A stretch of 64,000 bases of DNA from Cephalopachus bancanus (taxonomy: Eukaryota; Chordata; Mammalia; Primates; Tarsiidae), in NCBI GenBank assembly GCA_027257055.1, contig JAPVLO010000133.1, positions 6,262,001-6,326,000 on the forward strand. The letters are read 5' to 3'. Under the pieces are notes generated by a model. It was given only the letters and a program-made list of their open reading frames with translations, made no database searches and was not told where the DNA came from. Shown here piece after piece: positions 22,736-34,291 of this stretch. Every line of letters begins with the position of its first letter. Position 1 is the stretch's first letter. The position numbers and the translations under genes are program-made.

Positions 22736-23855
22736 AATTCCTCCATCCCTCCCACTCCTACCTGTCTCCCGTCCTGCCACTTCCCCAAGCAGCCCCTGTT
22801 GCTGTAGATTAGACTCTGCTGTAGATACACTCTGCCACTATGGATTACTTTGTGTTTTATGGAGTTTTATGTAGGTTAAATGATATAGGACATACTCTTC
22901 TCCTTTCTTCCACTATGCATGATCGTTTTGAGGTATATCAATTTTGTTCCATCATTTTATTTTCATATATTCTATAAACTCATACCACACTGCCACTGTA
23001 TTTGTTTTAGATTGGATTACAATATTTTAGAACAATTAAAATAATTTTTTTTTTTGTATTTTGTATGTTACGGAGTTCATTTCTTTGTGTAAACCTACTT
23101 TTCTGCCTGCTACTGCATTTTTTCTGCCTGAAGAGTTTCTTTAATATTTCTAATAGTGCTGTTCTACTGTTAATAAATTCTCTCCCCCCCCTTTTTTTTT
23201 AATCTGAAAGGGGTCGCATTATTTCTCATTCATTTTTTAGATTTTTTGCTGGGTTTCGAATTTTTTAGTTGACAGATTTTTTTTCTTTCTTTCAACATCT
23301 TAACCTTGTCACTTCGCTGTTTTCTGGTTTGCATATTTCTGACAATTCATCTGCTGTTTTTATCTTTTTATCTTTGTATGTAATGTGTCTTTTAAAAATC
23401 TGGATGGCTTTAATATTTTCTTTTTATCTTGTTTAAGAAGTTATACATAATGAGTTTAAGTTTGGGGTGTATTTATACTGCTTGGAGGTTCTCTATATTT
23501 CTTAGAATTGTGGTCTGATAATTTTCATTTTGAGGAGGAAATTCTTAACTATTTTCTCTTCTAATAATTATTTGGCCTTGTTTTTTGTATTTTCTCTTTT
23601 GGATATTCAAATAACACATTTGTTAGATTGTTTGACATTGTTCCATGGAAATTAGGTACTCTTTTGGAGGTTTTTCTTTGTGTGTTTTTGTTTAATTTCT
23701 ATGAGCCAATTTTCAAGTTCATTGATTCTTTTCCCTTGGCCTTATCAAGTCTTGATTTCTTTTTCAGATAGTTCACTACTGGTGTATAGAAACAACACTT
23801 ATATTTTTGTGTGTGTTGATTTTGTATCCTTTCTATTTTACTGAATTCATTTATT
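22736..23855 (-). mobile_element. ancient L1 patchwork
   Basis: AT-rich, reversed old-L1 DNA. 22830-23030 looks like a 3' part and 23090-23760 like a 5'UTR/ORF1-side part. From about 23770 an ORF2 RT-side text begins ('gtgtatagaaacaacac', 'gttgattttgtatcc'). More than one ancient fragment is joined here. Confidence 0.5.
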
Positions 23856-23871
23856 ACTTCTAACCATTTTT

Positions 23872-24153
23872 TTTTTTTTTGAGTTGGAGTCTTCTGTCAC
23901 CCAGGCTGGAGTGCAGTGGCACACTCCCAGCCACCACAGCCTCAACCTGCTGGGCTCAGGCGATCCTTCCGCCTCAGCCTTCCAAGCAGCCGGAACTACA
24001 GGCGCATGCTACCATGCCCTCGTTTTTGATTTATTGCAGAGACGAGGTCTCACCAAGTTGTCCAGGTGGGTCTCGAACCCGTGGACCCAGGCAATTCACT
24101 CGCCTCAGCCTCCCAAATTGCTGGGATTGCAGGCTTAGCCACTGAGCCCAGCC
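23872..24153 (-). mobile_element. Alu dimer with 16-bp target-site duplication
   Basis: Reversed Alu with two marks: a 3-bp gap in the usual 'gtctcactctg' (here 'gtcttctgtcaccc') and 'gccctcgtttttgatttat' between the arms. A perfect duplication 'acttctaaccattttt' flanks it (23856-23871 and 24154-24169). The block at 26143-26393 carries the same marks. Confidence 0.93.
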
Positions 24154-24169
24154 ACTTCTAACCATTTTT

Positions 24170-25521
24170 GATATGGTCTCCTTGGCTTTTTAGATATATG
24201 ATTACATCACCTACAACAGGGACAAATCTATTTTCCTTTTTCTTATTTAGATGCTCCTTATTACTTTCTCTTGCCTGAGTGCTCTGGCTAGGACTTCTCA
24301 TGCTTGTTGAATGGAAGTGGTGAAAATGTACATCTTCATCTTGTTCCAGACCTTAAAAAGCTTTCTGTTTTTCTCATTCAGTAGGATGTTAGATGTTGGT
24401 TGGTCATATACGGCCTCTATTGTGTTGAGGTACATTCCCTCTATACTTAATTTGTTGACTTTTTGTCATGAAGGGATGTTGAATTTTATGAAATGCATTT
24501 CTGTGTCTATTGAGATAATACATTTTTTCCTTGATTCTATTAATATGATGTACCAAATATATTGATTTGCATTTGTTGAACAAACCTTGCATCTCTGGGA
24601 TGAATCCCACTTGTTCATGGTGAGTGATCTTTTTAATGTGCTATTCAATTTGGAATGCTAGTATTTTGCTGGGAATTTTTGCATCTGTGTTCATCAGGGA
24701 TATTGATCTGTAGTTCTGTTTTTATTTTTGTTGTGTCCTTGTTTAGTCTTGGTTTGGTGATGCTGGCCTCATAGAATGAGTTTAGAGGAATTCTGTCCTC
24801 TCCAATATTTTGGAATAGTTTGCAAAAGATTGGTATTTCTTTTTTAAATATTCGGTAGAACTCAGCAATAGAGCTGTAGGTTCCTGGAGTTTTCTTTGAT
24901 GGGAGACTGTTTATTACTTATTCAGTTTTGTTACTCTTTACTCTGTTCCAATTTTCTGTTTCTTCATGATTCAACTTGGATAGGTTGTTGGTCCAGGAAC
25001 TTATCCATTTCTTCTAGGTTTACCAATTTGTTGGCATATAGTTGTTCATAAAATCTCTTATAATCCTTTGTCATATAAGTTGTAATGTCTTCTTTTTATC
25101 ACTGATTTTATTTATTTGAATATTCTCTCTTTTTAAAGTTAGTCTAGATAAAGTTTTGTCTATTTTATCCTTTCAAAATACCAACTCTTTTTTTTTTGCT
25201 GATGTTTTGTATTATTTTTAGTCTCTGTTTTGCTTATTTCTGTTCTGACCTTTATTATTTCTTTCCTTCTACTAATTTTGAACTTAGTTCATTCTTGTTT
25301 TCTAGTAATTTATGATGCAATTTTAAGTGGTTTATTTGATATTTTATAATTTTTTTGTTGTAGACACTTATTGTTATAAATTTTCCTCTTGGAACTACTT
25401 TTGTTTTAGATCATAGATTTTAGTATGCTGTTTCATTTTTTCATTTGTGTCTAGAAAATTTTTTAATTTCATTTTAATTTTTGGTTTGACCCATTTGTTG
25501 TTCAAGAGTATGTTGTTAAAT
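24170..25521 (-). mobile_element. ancient L1 ORF2 region, left of L1-C
   Basis: Reversed ORF2 text: 'tgctctggctaggacttc', 'gttgttcaagagtatgttg'. It stops at the L1-C insertion and the same ORF2 line resumes at 32241. Confidence 0.7.
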
Positions 25522-25911
25522 TCCCATGTTTTTTTTTTTATTAATCGATATTTTTATTATGGTTTTGTGGGGTACAGTTAAGGGTTAGGTGTACAATTAC
25601 GTTTCATTCAGGCACCCTGTTGATAAGAGGTGTTTTCCCATCCCCAGACAGATATTTGTTACTGTTAATCCCATCCCCTCCTCCCCTCCATAGTTTCCCA
25701 GTACTGTCAGTCATTTTCTTATAGTATTACATTGGATGTTCAAGGTCCATTATATGAGTGAGAACATGTGATACTCGGATCTTTTTTTCTGTGAGAGGTC
25801 ACTCAGTATTATAGACTCTAGTTCCATCCAGGTTGCTGTGAAGTTCATGATTTTGTTCTTTTTAATGGCTGCATAGTATTCCATCGTGTATATGTACCAC
25901 ATTTTTCAAAT

Positions 25912-28900
25912 TCAGTCCTCATTTGATGGGCAGCATGATTGTTTTCAGGTTCTTGCTATTGTGAACAACACTGCGATAAACATACGTGTGCAGGTATCTT
26001 TTTTATAGAGTGATTTGAGTTCTTCAGGGTACATTCCCAGTAGGGGGATTGCGGGATCATATGGAAGGTCGATTTTTAGATCTTTTAGGAATCGCCACAC
26101 TCCTTTCCACAGAGGTTGCACTAGTTTACACTACCACCAACCATTTTTTTTTTTGAGTTGGAGACTTCTGTCACCCAGACTGGAGTGCAGTGGCACACTC
26201 CCAGCCACCACAACCTCAACCTGCTGGGCTCAGGCAATCCTTCCACCTCAGCCTTCCAAGCAGCCGGAACTACAGGCGCATGCTACCATGCCCTCGTTTT
26301 TGATTTATTGCAGAGACGAGGTCTCACCAAGTTGTCCAGGTGGGTCTCGAACCCGTGGGCCCAGGCAATCCACTCGCCTCGGCCTCCCAAGTGTAGAAGT
26401 GTTCCCTTTTCACCACACCCTCTCCAGCAGCTGTTATTTTTTGAGTTGTTGATAATTGCCATTCTGACTGGAGTGAGGTGGTATCTCAGTGCGGTTTTGA
26501 TTTGCATCTCCCTGATGATTAGTGAGGTTGAGCATTTCTTCATATGTTTGTTGGCTGCTCAGATGTCTTCTTTTGTGAAGTGTCTGTTCATATCTTTTGC
26601 CCATTTTATAATGGGGTTGTTTGTTTTTTTCTTTTCAACACGTTTGACTTCCTTGTAGATCCAGGATATTAAGCCTTTGTCAGACCTGGAGTTGGCAAAT
26701 ACTTTTTCCCGGTCTGTAGGCTCTCTCCCTGCTCTCTTGATGGTTTCTTTGGCTTTGCAGAAGCTTGTCAGTTTAATAAGGTCCCACTTGTCTATCTTCT
26801 CTCTTATGACCTGTGGGTTTTGGGTTTTGTTCAGAAATTGGATGCCAGTTCCGATTTCCATGAGGGTATTTCCTTCCTTTTCTAAGGTTCTTATGGTTTG
26901 AGGTTTTACATTTAGGTCTCTGATCATTTGGGGTTAACCTTTGTGCATGGGGATAGATAGGGGTCCTGTTTCAATCTTCTGCATGTGGTCAGCCAGTTTT
27001 CCCTCCTCTCCCTGTTGATAGGTGGTGGGGGCTTTGTCAAAGATGAGTTGGTTGAGAAATTGAGGTTTTGCTTCTGGAATCTCAATCCTGTTCCATTGAT
27101 CTATATGCCTGTTCCTGTACCAATACCAAGCTGTTTTGATGATTGTAGCTTTATAGTAAAGTTTGAAGTCTGGTATTGTGATACCACCTGCTTTGTTTTT
27201 TGTGCTGAGGATTGTTCTGGGTATTCGTGGACGTTTGTGTTTCCATATGAATTCCTGTGTTGTTTTTTTGAGGTCTGAGAAGAATGTTGCTGGTAATTTG
27301 ATGGGTATTGCATTGAATTTGTAGATTGCCTTAGGTAAGATGGACATCTTCACAGTGTTGATTCTTCCGATCCATGAGCATGGGATATTTTTCCACTTGT
27401 TCGTGTCAACTTTGATTTCTTTGAGCAGTGTTTTGTAATTTTCATTGTAAAGGTCTTTCACGTCTCTGGTTAGGAAGATGCCACGGTATTTCATTTTCTT
27501 TTGTGGCTATTGTGAATGGAATTGTGTCTTTTATTTGGGTTTCTGATTGTTTATTATTGGTGTAGAGAAATGTGATTGTCTTTTGTACATTTATTTTGTA
27601 TCCTGAGACTTTGCCAAAGGCCTTTATCAATGTAAGGAGGCTTTTGACAGATTCTCTTGGCTTCTCAAGGTACACAATCATATCATCTGCATAGAGAGAT
27701 AACTTGACTTCCTCTTTTCCTATTTGAATATCTCTGATTGCCTCCTCTTCTCTGATTGCTCTAGCCAGGACTTCCAATACTATGTTGAGCAGGAGGGGTG
27801 AGAGTGGGCATCCTTGTCTAGTTCCAGTTTTCAGGGGAATTGGTTCCAATTTTTGTCCATTTAGGAGTATGCTGGCTGTGGGTTTCCCTTAGATGGCTTT
27901 TACTATTTTGAGGTATGATCCCCGTATGCCTAGATGTTCAAGGGTTTTTATCAAGAAGGGGTGCTGGATTTTATCAAAAGTTTTTTCTGCATCTAATGAT
28001 ATGATCATGTGGTTTTTGTTTTGACATCTGTTGATGTATTTAATTACATTTATGGTTTTACAAATGTTGAACCAGCCTTGCATCCCAGGAATGAAGCCTA
28101 CTTGGTCATGGTGAATGATTTTTGAGATGTATTGCTGAATCCGGCTTGCTAGGATCTTGTTGAGAATTTTAGCATCTATGTTCATCAAAGATATTGGCCT
28201 GTGGTTCTCTTTTTTTGTTGGATCTTTACCTGGCTTGGGTATCAATGTGATGTTGGCTTCGTAAAATGATTTGGGGAGAGTTCCATCTTTTTCAATCACC
28301 TGGAATACCTTCAGTAGGATTGGTATCAGCTCCTCCTTGAATGTCTTGTAGAATTCTGCTGGAAAGCCATCTGGACAAGGGCTTTTTTTTGTAGGAAGTT
28401 TTCTTATTACGTAGTCGATTTCCTTGATTGTTATTGGTCTATTTAGGGTCTCGATTTCTTCTTGTTCCAACCTAGGTAGGTTGTGTGATGTCAGAAAGTC
28501 GACCATTTCCTTAAGGTTTTCAAGTTTGTTTCTATACAAGTGTACGTAGTAGTCTCTAATGATCTTTTGTATTTCTTCAGGGTCAGATGTGACTTCATCT
28601 TTTGTGTTTCTGATTGTGCTTATTTGGTTTTTTTCTCGTTTTTTCTTGGTCAGTCTAGCTAGGGGATCATCAATCTTGTTTATCCTTTCGAAGAACCAGC
28701 TTTTGTTTCATTGATTTTTTTGTGTGTTGTTTTTGTCTTCTATGTCCTGGATTTGGGCTTTTATTTTGGTGATCTGGATTCTTCTGCTGAAATTAGGGTT
28801 TTTGTGGCCTTGCTTTTCCAGCTTCTTTAGGTGGCTTGTTAGGTTGTGAATTTCTGTTCCTTCCATTTTCTTCATGTGTGTTTGTAGGGATATAAATTCC

Positions 28901-29789
28901 CCTCTTACTACTGCTTTCAGGGTATCCCAGAGATTTTGGTAAGATGTTTCTTCATTTTCATTTGTTTTCCAGGTATCTTTTGATTCCTGTTTTGATTTCG
29001 TCATTGACCCAGGAGTTGTTTAGCATCATGCTGTTCAGTGTCCATGTCTTTGTGGGCTTTGGGGGACTTTGTTGGTGTCAATGTTTATTTTTATTCCACT
29101 GTGGTCCGAGAAGGTGCATGGTGGAATTTCAGGCCTTTCAAATTTGCTTATGCTTGATTTATGGCCGAGTATGTGGTCGATCTTAGAATATGTTCCATGT
29201 GGTGATGAGTAGAATGTGTATTCTGGGGTGTTTGGATGGAGTGTTCTGTAGGTATCAATTAAGTTCATTTGGTCCAAAGTCACATTGAAGTTCCAGATCT
29301 CCTTGCTGATTTTTTGTCCTGATGATCTGTCTAGGGTTGTGAGTGGGGTATTAAAGTCCCCAGTTATGATGGTGTTAGAGTCAATATCTTTCTTTGGTTT
29401 TCCTAGAAGTTGCTTTATGAAAGTTGGTGCACCTATGTTTGGTGCATATATGCTTAGGATAGTTATTTCTTGTTGATGGATTGAGCCTTTTATCATTATG
29501 TAGTGGCCTTCTGTATCTTTTTGAATTTTAATAGCTTGAAGGGTATTTTGTCTGAAATTAAGATTGCTACTCCTCCTTTCTTTTGTATTCCATTTGCCTG
29601 AAAGTTTGTTTCCCATCCTCTTACTTTGAGTCTGTGGGTGTCCTTTCTAGTGAGGTGAGTCTCTTGAAGGCAATAGATTGTTGCCTGATGATATTTTATC
29701 CATTTTGCCATTCTATGTCTTTTCAGTGGTGCATTTAGTCCATTCACATTTAGGCTAATAATTGAAATGCAACAGTTGATCCCTGTCAT
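25912..29789 (-). pseudogene. L1-C ORF2 pseudogene
   Basis: The ORF2 start is the frame at 29789 (CISIISLNVNGLNAPLKRHR; then QETHL, a likely metal-binding glutamate). TGDFNTPL (about 29350) and SDHSGIKI (about 29100) complete the endonuclease set. The RT block has [14 protein letters not shown] and the catalytic box YADD at 27693-27682 (most mammalian L1s have FADD). The C-terminal Cys/His part ([13 protein letters not shown]) is cut by an Alu at 26393. At least five frame breaks are evident between 29.8 and 25.9 kb. Well preserved but not functional. Confidence 0.85.
26143..26393 (-). mobile_element. Alu-derived block inside L1-C, lacking 5' end and target duplication
   Basis: Same orientation and same private marks as the Alu at 23872 ('gccctcgtttttgatttat', 'gtcgaacccgtgg'-type arm, missing 3 bp near the start). 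It stops at 'cggcctccca', before the normal Alu 5' end. The L1 text runs 'caccaac' left and 'agtgtagaag' right, so at most 1-3 bases are duplicated. See findings. Confidence 0.88.
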
Positions 29790-29861
29790 AAGGTTCTTAC
29801 AGAGTTGTTCCTGTTTGTGTGTTGTCTTTCTTTGGGTTCTGGAGTTGGTTCATGTGTGTTT

Positions 29862-30850
29862 TTAATCTTTTTCCTATACTCTTGTGAAGAATGCTGTTGT
29901 TCTTTTTTCTTTTTCTTCTGTGTTCAGTACTTTCTCAAGTGTTTCTTGTAGAGGTGGTCTGGTGGCAGCATAGGTTCTTAGGGATTGGATATCTGCAAAA
30001 GATTTCAATTCTCCCTCACTAATGAAGCTTAGTTTGGCTGGGTAGGTTATTCTTGGTTGAAATTGTTTATCTTTTAGAACTTTGAAGATAGGGCTCCAGG
30101 CTCTCTTAGTCTGAAGGGTTTCTGTGGATAAATCTGCTGCTATTCTAATTGGTTTTCCCTGGTAGGTAATCTGGCCTTTTTCTCTTGCTGCCTTTAGGAT
30201 TTCTTCTTTTATAGCTACTTTGTTTAGGCGAATTATTATGTGTCTGGGAGTTGGTCTTGTTTAGGTGAATTATTATGTGTCTGGGAGTTGTTGTCTTGCA
30301 GGGGTTCTCTGAATCTCTTGTGTTTGAATTTTTTCATCCTTGATGAGATGAGGGAAGTTTTCTTGAATGATTCATGAAATGCTTGTTCCATTGTGGCTTC
30401 TGTTTCTCTCTCTGCCTCAGGAAGCCCAATTACTCTTAGGTTTGGTCTCTTGAAGTGGTCATTCATCTCTTGCAGGTTTTGTTCTGTCTTTTTTCGCTTC
30501 TTTTCTATGCTTTTGACAGTTTGGGTTAGTTCTGTGTTTTGGTCTTCGAGCTCTGAGATTCTTTCTTCTGCTTGGCTGATTCTGCTTTCCATGCTTATTA
30601 GTCTATTGTTCATTTCCATCCCAGTATTCTTTACTGCTGTCATTTCTGACATCAGCTCCTTCCTATTTTCCTCTTGTCTCCCCTCAATTTTTTTAATTCT
30701 CTCCATTAATGTCTTGGTGTCTGGGTTTGTTGCATGTAACCAGTCATTCTGGAGGCTCTTCATTGTTTGTGTTCCAGAATCTGTTTTCTCAGTGTCTGAT
30801 CTCCCAGGGGTCTGTGTGAGACCTATATTCTTCTTTTGGTTTTTCTTCAT
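29862..30850 (-). pseudogene. L1-C ORF1 pseudogene
   Basis: Starts with MKKNQKKNIGLTQTP. The coiled coil (ISQAEERISELEDQNTEL) and the RRM start (LRVIGLPEAERETEA) are in one open frame to about 30330. The frame then shifts near 'IQENFPH'-equivalent DNA, and a tandem duplication of about 30 bp (two copies of 'gaattattatgtgtctggg', 30232 and 30266) disrupts the C-terminal domain. The C-terminal domain remains readable in another frame to about 29862. About 320 residues would be the usual length. Confidence 0.85.
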
Positions 30851-32240
30851 TTGTGCGGTTTTTTCCCCCTCCCTACTTTTTCCTTCCCTCCACATCACCG
30901 TCTTCTTTAATTCTGTTATTCAGGGGTAAAGGGATTGGTTTTACTTCTGTTTGTTCAATCTATTCTTTATGTATGTCCTCTTGCTTTGTTAAATTCTGGA
31001 GTTGCACTGTAGGTTGGAAGTGGTCCTTTTTGCAGTTTTGAGATTTACTTAAGGGGAGAGCTGTGATTCAAAATCTGTCTACAGGTCCTGGTATTCGCTG
31101 ACAAGTGTGTGGATAATGTGGAACCCACTTCCCACTGCCCTGGAATCTGTCCGTGCAGTGGGGCTGTAGGTTTACTCCCTGAAATAAAATGTGGTTAGCC
31201 GAGGGGAGAGAATGGAGCAGATAGCGTGTTGAAGAGGGGAGTGGAGAGATAGAGGAGTAAGGGGGGAAACAAACGAGTGTGCCAACCAATAGAGAGAGAG
31301 GCCTATACTGAAACAGATAAAAACAATAGACCACAGCTACAGATGAACCAACTCTCATACAAAAAATAAAAAATAAAAATAAAACATATGGTGATGCTAA
31401 CATACAAGCTAACCAACCACCTTATTAGTGTGCTGTTCCTCTATACAAACATATGGTTTACAGAAAGAAGAAAAGAGAAGAAAAGGAAAAGGAGAAAAAG
31501 AAAAAAGGGAACAATACAGTAGGAATAGAATTAAGTCATTAAACTAGCAGAATCAATGAAGCACACTCTGAGACATTTCGTTTAAGTTCAATGTCCTTTC
31601 AGGTCTGATTTCTAGTTTTCTTTTCAAGCTGGTAAATTAGTTTGCAGTTAGGGTCAGTTGCCCCTGGTCTGCTGTGAAGGACAGTTCAGATTACCCTCCG
31701 TTCAGCACTCTGGTCTATGTCTTTATCAAGCTTGTTTCTCCCGTTTCGGTGTTGTTACCTTGAATCGCCAGCAGGTGATGCTATCTCAGCTGCTCACCCC
31801 AGAGGGGGTGGGGCCGGACAGGAACAAGATGGCTGCCTGCCTCAGGGCTGGCCACAGGAGCCTTACAGCGGTGGGCAGGACAGTCTCGGTTGCAGGAGAG
31901 GTGGCCGCTATCCCAGCAGATCTTTCCTGAAGGGGTTTGATGTGGATCACCTCGGGCCCAGGTGGTGTTATGTGCTACAGCTGGCACAGAGGCCATGGTA
32001 GTAGAAGCGGCGGCAGCGGCAGCGGGGGGAGGGGCTGCGGCGGCGGCACCATTTGCACCTCAGTGACTGTCCAGTCCATTGTGATGTCCCAGCTGTGGCA
32101 ACGGCCGAGCTCCATATGAAGAGCAGGCTGCGATGTTGAGGTCCACAGCCCCCCGGGGTGAGAGTCAGAGACCCACTGCAGATCTCCTTTGCAGAGGGCT
32201 TCAGAGACCGGGTTGCCCCGTCACCATCTTGCCGCTTCTC
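30851..32240 (-). promoter_or_regulatory. L1-C 5'UTR with GC-rich internal-promoter region
   Basis: Element positions +1 to about +1390. The first 600 bases (32240-31650) are CpG/GCG-rich ('gcggcggcagcggcagcgg') as expected of an L1 internal promoter. A YY1-type core 'caagatggtg' lies about 10 bases from the 5' edge, as in human L1. The downstream part is AT/purine-rich. Promoter activity is inferred from position and family knowledge only. Confidence 0.6.
31717..32001 (+). CDS. candidate antisense ORF in L1-C 5'UTR (ORF0-like)
   Basis: A 94-codon frame runs opposite to L1-C, starting at element position +524 and heading to its 5' edge. It begins MSLSSLFLPFRCCYLESPAG. The antisense frame of L1-F (52286-51840) starts at the same element position with nearly the same residues. 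After about 40 residues the two proteins part because of a frameshift. Primate L1s are known to have an antisense ORF0 in the 5'UTR. Whether this is an analogue is inference, and expression is unknown. Confidence 0.3.
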   Translation: MSLSSLFLPFRCCYLESPAGDAISAAHPRGGGAGQEQDGCLPQGWPQEPYSGGQDSLGCRRGGRYPSRSFLKGFDVDHLGPRWCYVLQLAQRPW

Positions 32241-33687
32241 TCCCTGTATTTTTATAGTTTACAAAGTTTCCCGTGTCATTGATTTCTAGTTTTATTTCAT
32301 CATAGTCAGGAAAGATACCAGATATGATTTCAATTTTTTTGAATTAGTAGAGATTTATTTTGTGGCCTAACACCTAACACATTATCTATCCTGCAGAAAG
32401 TTCCATGTGCTGATGAAAAGAATGTGAATTACTCAGATAGTGGGTGAAATGTTCTGTCTGTCAGGTTCATTTGTTCTAGAGCACAATTTAATTCTGATGT
32501 TGTTTTCTTTATTTTTAATCTAGATTTTCTGTTTATTGCTGAAAGAATGATGTTGAGGTGCCATACTATTCTCATATTCCTGTCTGTCTCTTTAAAATTT
32601 ATGATATTTGCATTATATATGTCTGGGTGTTCTGGGGAAAGGTGCATATACACTTATAATTGTTATATTTTCTTGCCAACTCAACTTCTTTACCAAGATA
32701 TAATCGCCTTCTTTGTCTCTTATTTTCTAAGTTTTTACTTGAAAGTCTATTGTGTCTGATCTAAGCGTACTGTCTCCTCCTTTCTGTGGGTTCCTGTTAT
32801 ATGGAATATCACTCTTCATCCCTCTGTGTTCAGTCTATTTGTGTCTTTACAGGTACAGGAAGTTTCTAGTAGGCAGTATAAGTTGAGCTTTTTAAAAATC
32901 CATTTAGCTATTTATCTGCTGGTTACTTTGTACATCCTTTAATCCTTACTTTCTCATTGATTATCTTTGTGGTGTGGTGGAGTTTTGTACTGATAAGCTT
33001 TTATTTGTTTTCTTTATAATTGGTGTATATGTTGTCATTTTTTTCTTTGTGATTACTATGGGACTTTTACAAAAAAAGAATTGTAACAAACTATTTTAAG
33101 CTGAAAACTTAACTTTACAAACACAAATACTCTAGACTTTTACCTTCCCACAAACCATTTATAATTTTGTTGACTCAATTTACATTTTAAGATATTGTGT
33201 GTTTCTGAATGTCTTATTGTAACTACAGGTTTCATTGACCATTTTAACCTTTATACTAAAGACTTGAAAGATTGTGTATCATCATTGCATTATTGGTTTT
33301 CTGAGTTTGATAGTAAATTTCCCTCCTGGTTCTAAATTTGATTTTGAATTTCTATCAGTGAGTTTTATACTTTCACTGTGCTTTACAGGGTTTCTGTCAT
33401 CCCATTGCTGCATTCCATTGCCTTTAGACTTTCCAGATTATGTTTTGTTGTTGCTGTTTTGATGCTTTTATTGTGGGAGTGGTGAGTGGCAGCTCCCACT
33501 AGTCAGCCATCTTAGTGATGTTACTCTTGCTGTTTTTTCCATTTCATTTATTTCTATTATTGCAATTATTTCCTTCCTTTTGCTATTTTAAATTAATTTT
33601 GCCCTTCTTTTCTACCTTCCTAGGAGGAGGCCAAAATGATTGATTTCAGACTTTTCTTCTTTTCTAATAGTAGCATTTAGTGCTAAA
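32241..33687 (-). mobile_element. ancient L1, right of L1-C
   Basis: Resumes the ORF2 text broken at 25521: 'cattgatttctagttttat', 'ttgtggcctaacacctaac', 'gatgaaaagaatgtg'. It continues to ORF1/5'-side T-rich DNA up to the Alu at 33688. A second old fragment probably begins near 33530. Confidence 0.65.
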
Positions 33688-33976
33688 TTTTTTTTTTTTT
33701 TTTGAGTTGGAGTCTCACTCTGTCACCCAGACTGGAGTGCAGTGGCCACTGCTGGCCACCGCAGCCTCGACCTGCTGGGCTTCGGCGATCCTTCCGCCTC
33801 ACCCTTCCAAGTAGCCGAAATTACAGGCATGCGCTACCACGCCTGGCTGATTTTTTGATTTATTGTAGAGGTGAGGTCTCGCTGCCCAGGCGGGTCTCGA
33901 ACCTGTGGGCTCAGGTAATCCACTCACCTCAGCCTCCCAAAGGTGCAGGATTATAGACTGAGCCACCAAGCCCGGC
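33688..33976 (-). mobile_element. Alu dimer, younger type
   Basis: Both arms present ('ctgggcttcggcgatcc', 'gcgggtctcgaacctgtgg'). 'tgctaaa' before the T run and 'tgctaaaaattt' after the element suggest a damaged target duplication. Confidence 0.9.
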
Positions 33977-34246
33977 TGCTAAAAATTTTCTTCCAAACTC
34001 TGCTAAGCTGTATCTCACACATTTTAATATGTCATATTTTAATTTTTATTTGGTTTACTGTAATATTTTATTTTCCTTTAAAGTTCTTCTCTAACCCCCA
34101 TATTATTTAAAAGTGTGTGACAAAATTTCCAAGTCTTTGGGTTCATTGTGGTGAGAAAACATATTGTGTATAATTCATTTTTTTAATTTGTTGAATTCTG
34201 TTTTAAGACTAAAGATACAGTCTTGGTAAATATTCCAAACGCAATT
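33977..34246 (-). mobile_element. ancient L1 ORF2 fragment, left of L1-D
   Basis: Reversed ORF2 DNA ('gggttcattgtggtgagaa', 'tttaagactaaagatacag'). The line is interrupted at 34260 by L1-D and resumes at 41659 with 'gagtttatattctgccg'. Confidence 0.65.
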
Positions 34247-34271
34247 GAAAAGAGTTTGTAGGAATTTCTGG

Positions 34272-34280
34272 CAAGATGGC
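34272..34280 (+). promoter_or_regulatory. YY1-type motif near L1-D 5' edge
   Basis: 'caagatggc' 12 bases into the element. The same core lies at the 5' edge of L1-C and L1-F. In human L1 a YY1 site at this place sets the transcription start. Role here is inferred. Confidence 0.5.
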
Positions 34281-34291
34281 TTTGAGAAAGG

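Larger units (their letters stand above)
25530..32240 (-). mobile_element. L1-C: near full-length young L1 carrying an Alu
   Basis: On the minus strand: 5'UTR (32240-30851), ORF1 (from 30850), ORF2 (from 29789), 3'UTR, and family end 'ccataataaaaatatcg' with a tail at about 25530. The 5' edge 'gagaagcggcaagatgg' equals that of L1-F. Flanks 'tcccatgt' (25522-25529) and 'tccctgt' (32241-32247) are a probable target duplication with a one-base gap. The total of about 6.7 kb includes about 250 bp of Alu-derived DNA at 26143. It split an ancient L1 of the same orientation. Confidence 0.9.

Noticed and set aside
22404..22737. Several open frames in one Alu
   Set aside because: CpG-rich reversed Alus often lack stops in several frames; the same residues recur in the other Alus of the window.
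30393..30929. 178-codon plus-strand frame
   Set aside because: Antisense shadow of the L1-C ORF1 coiled coil; the repeated ISSLLFS-type residues are the complement of the heptads.
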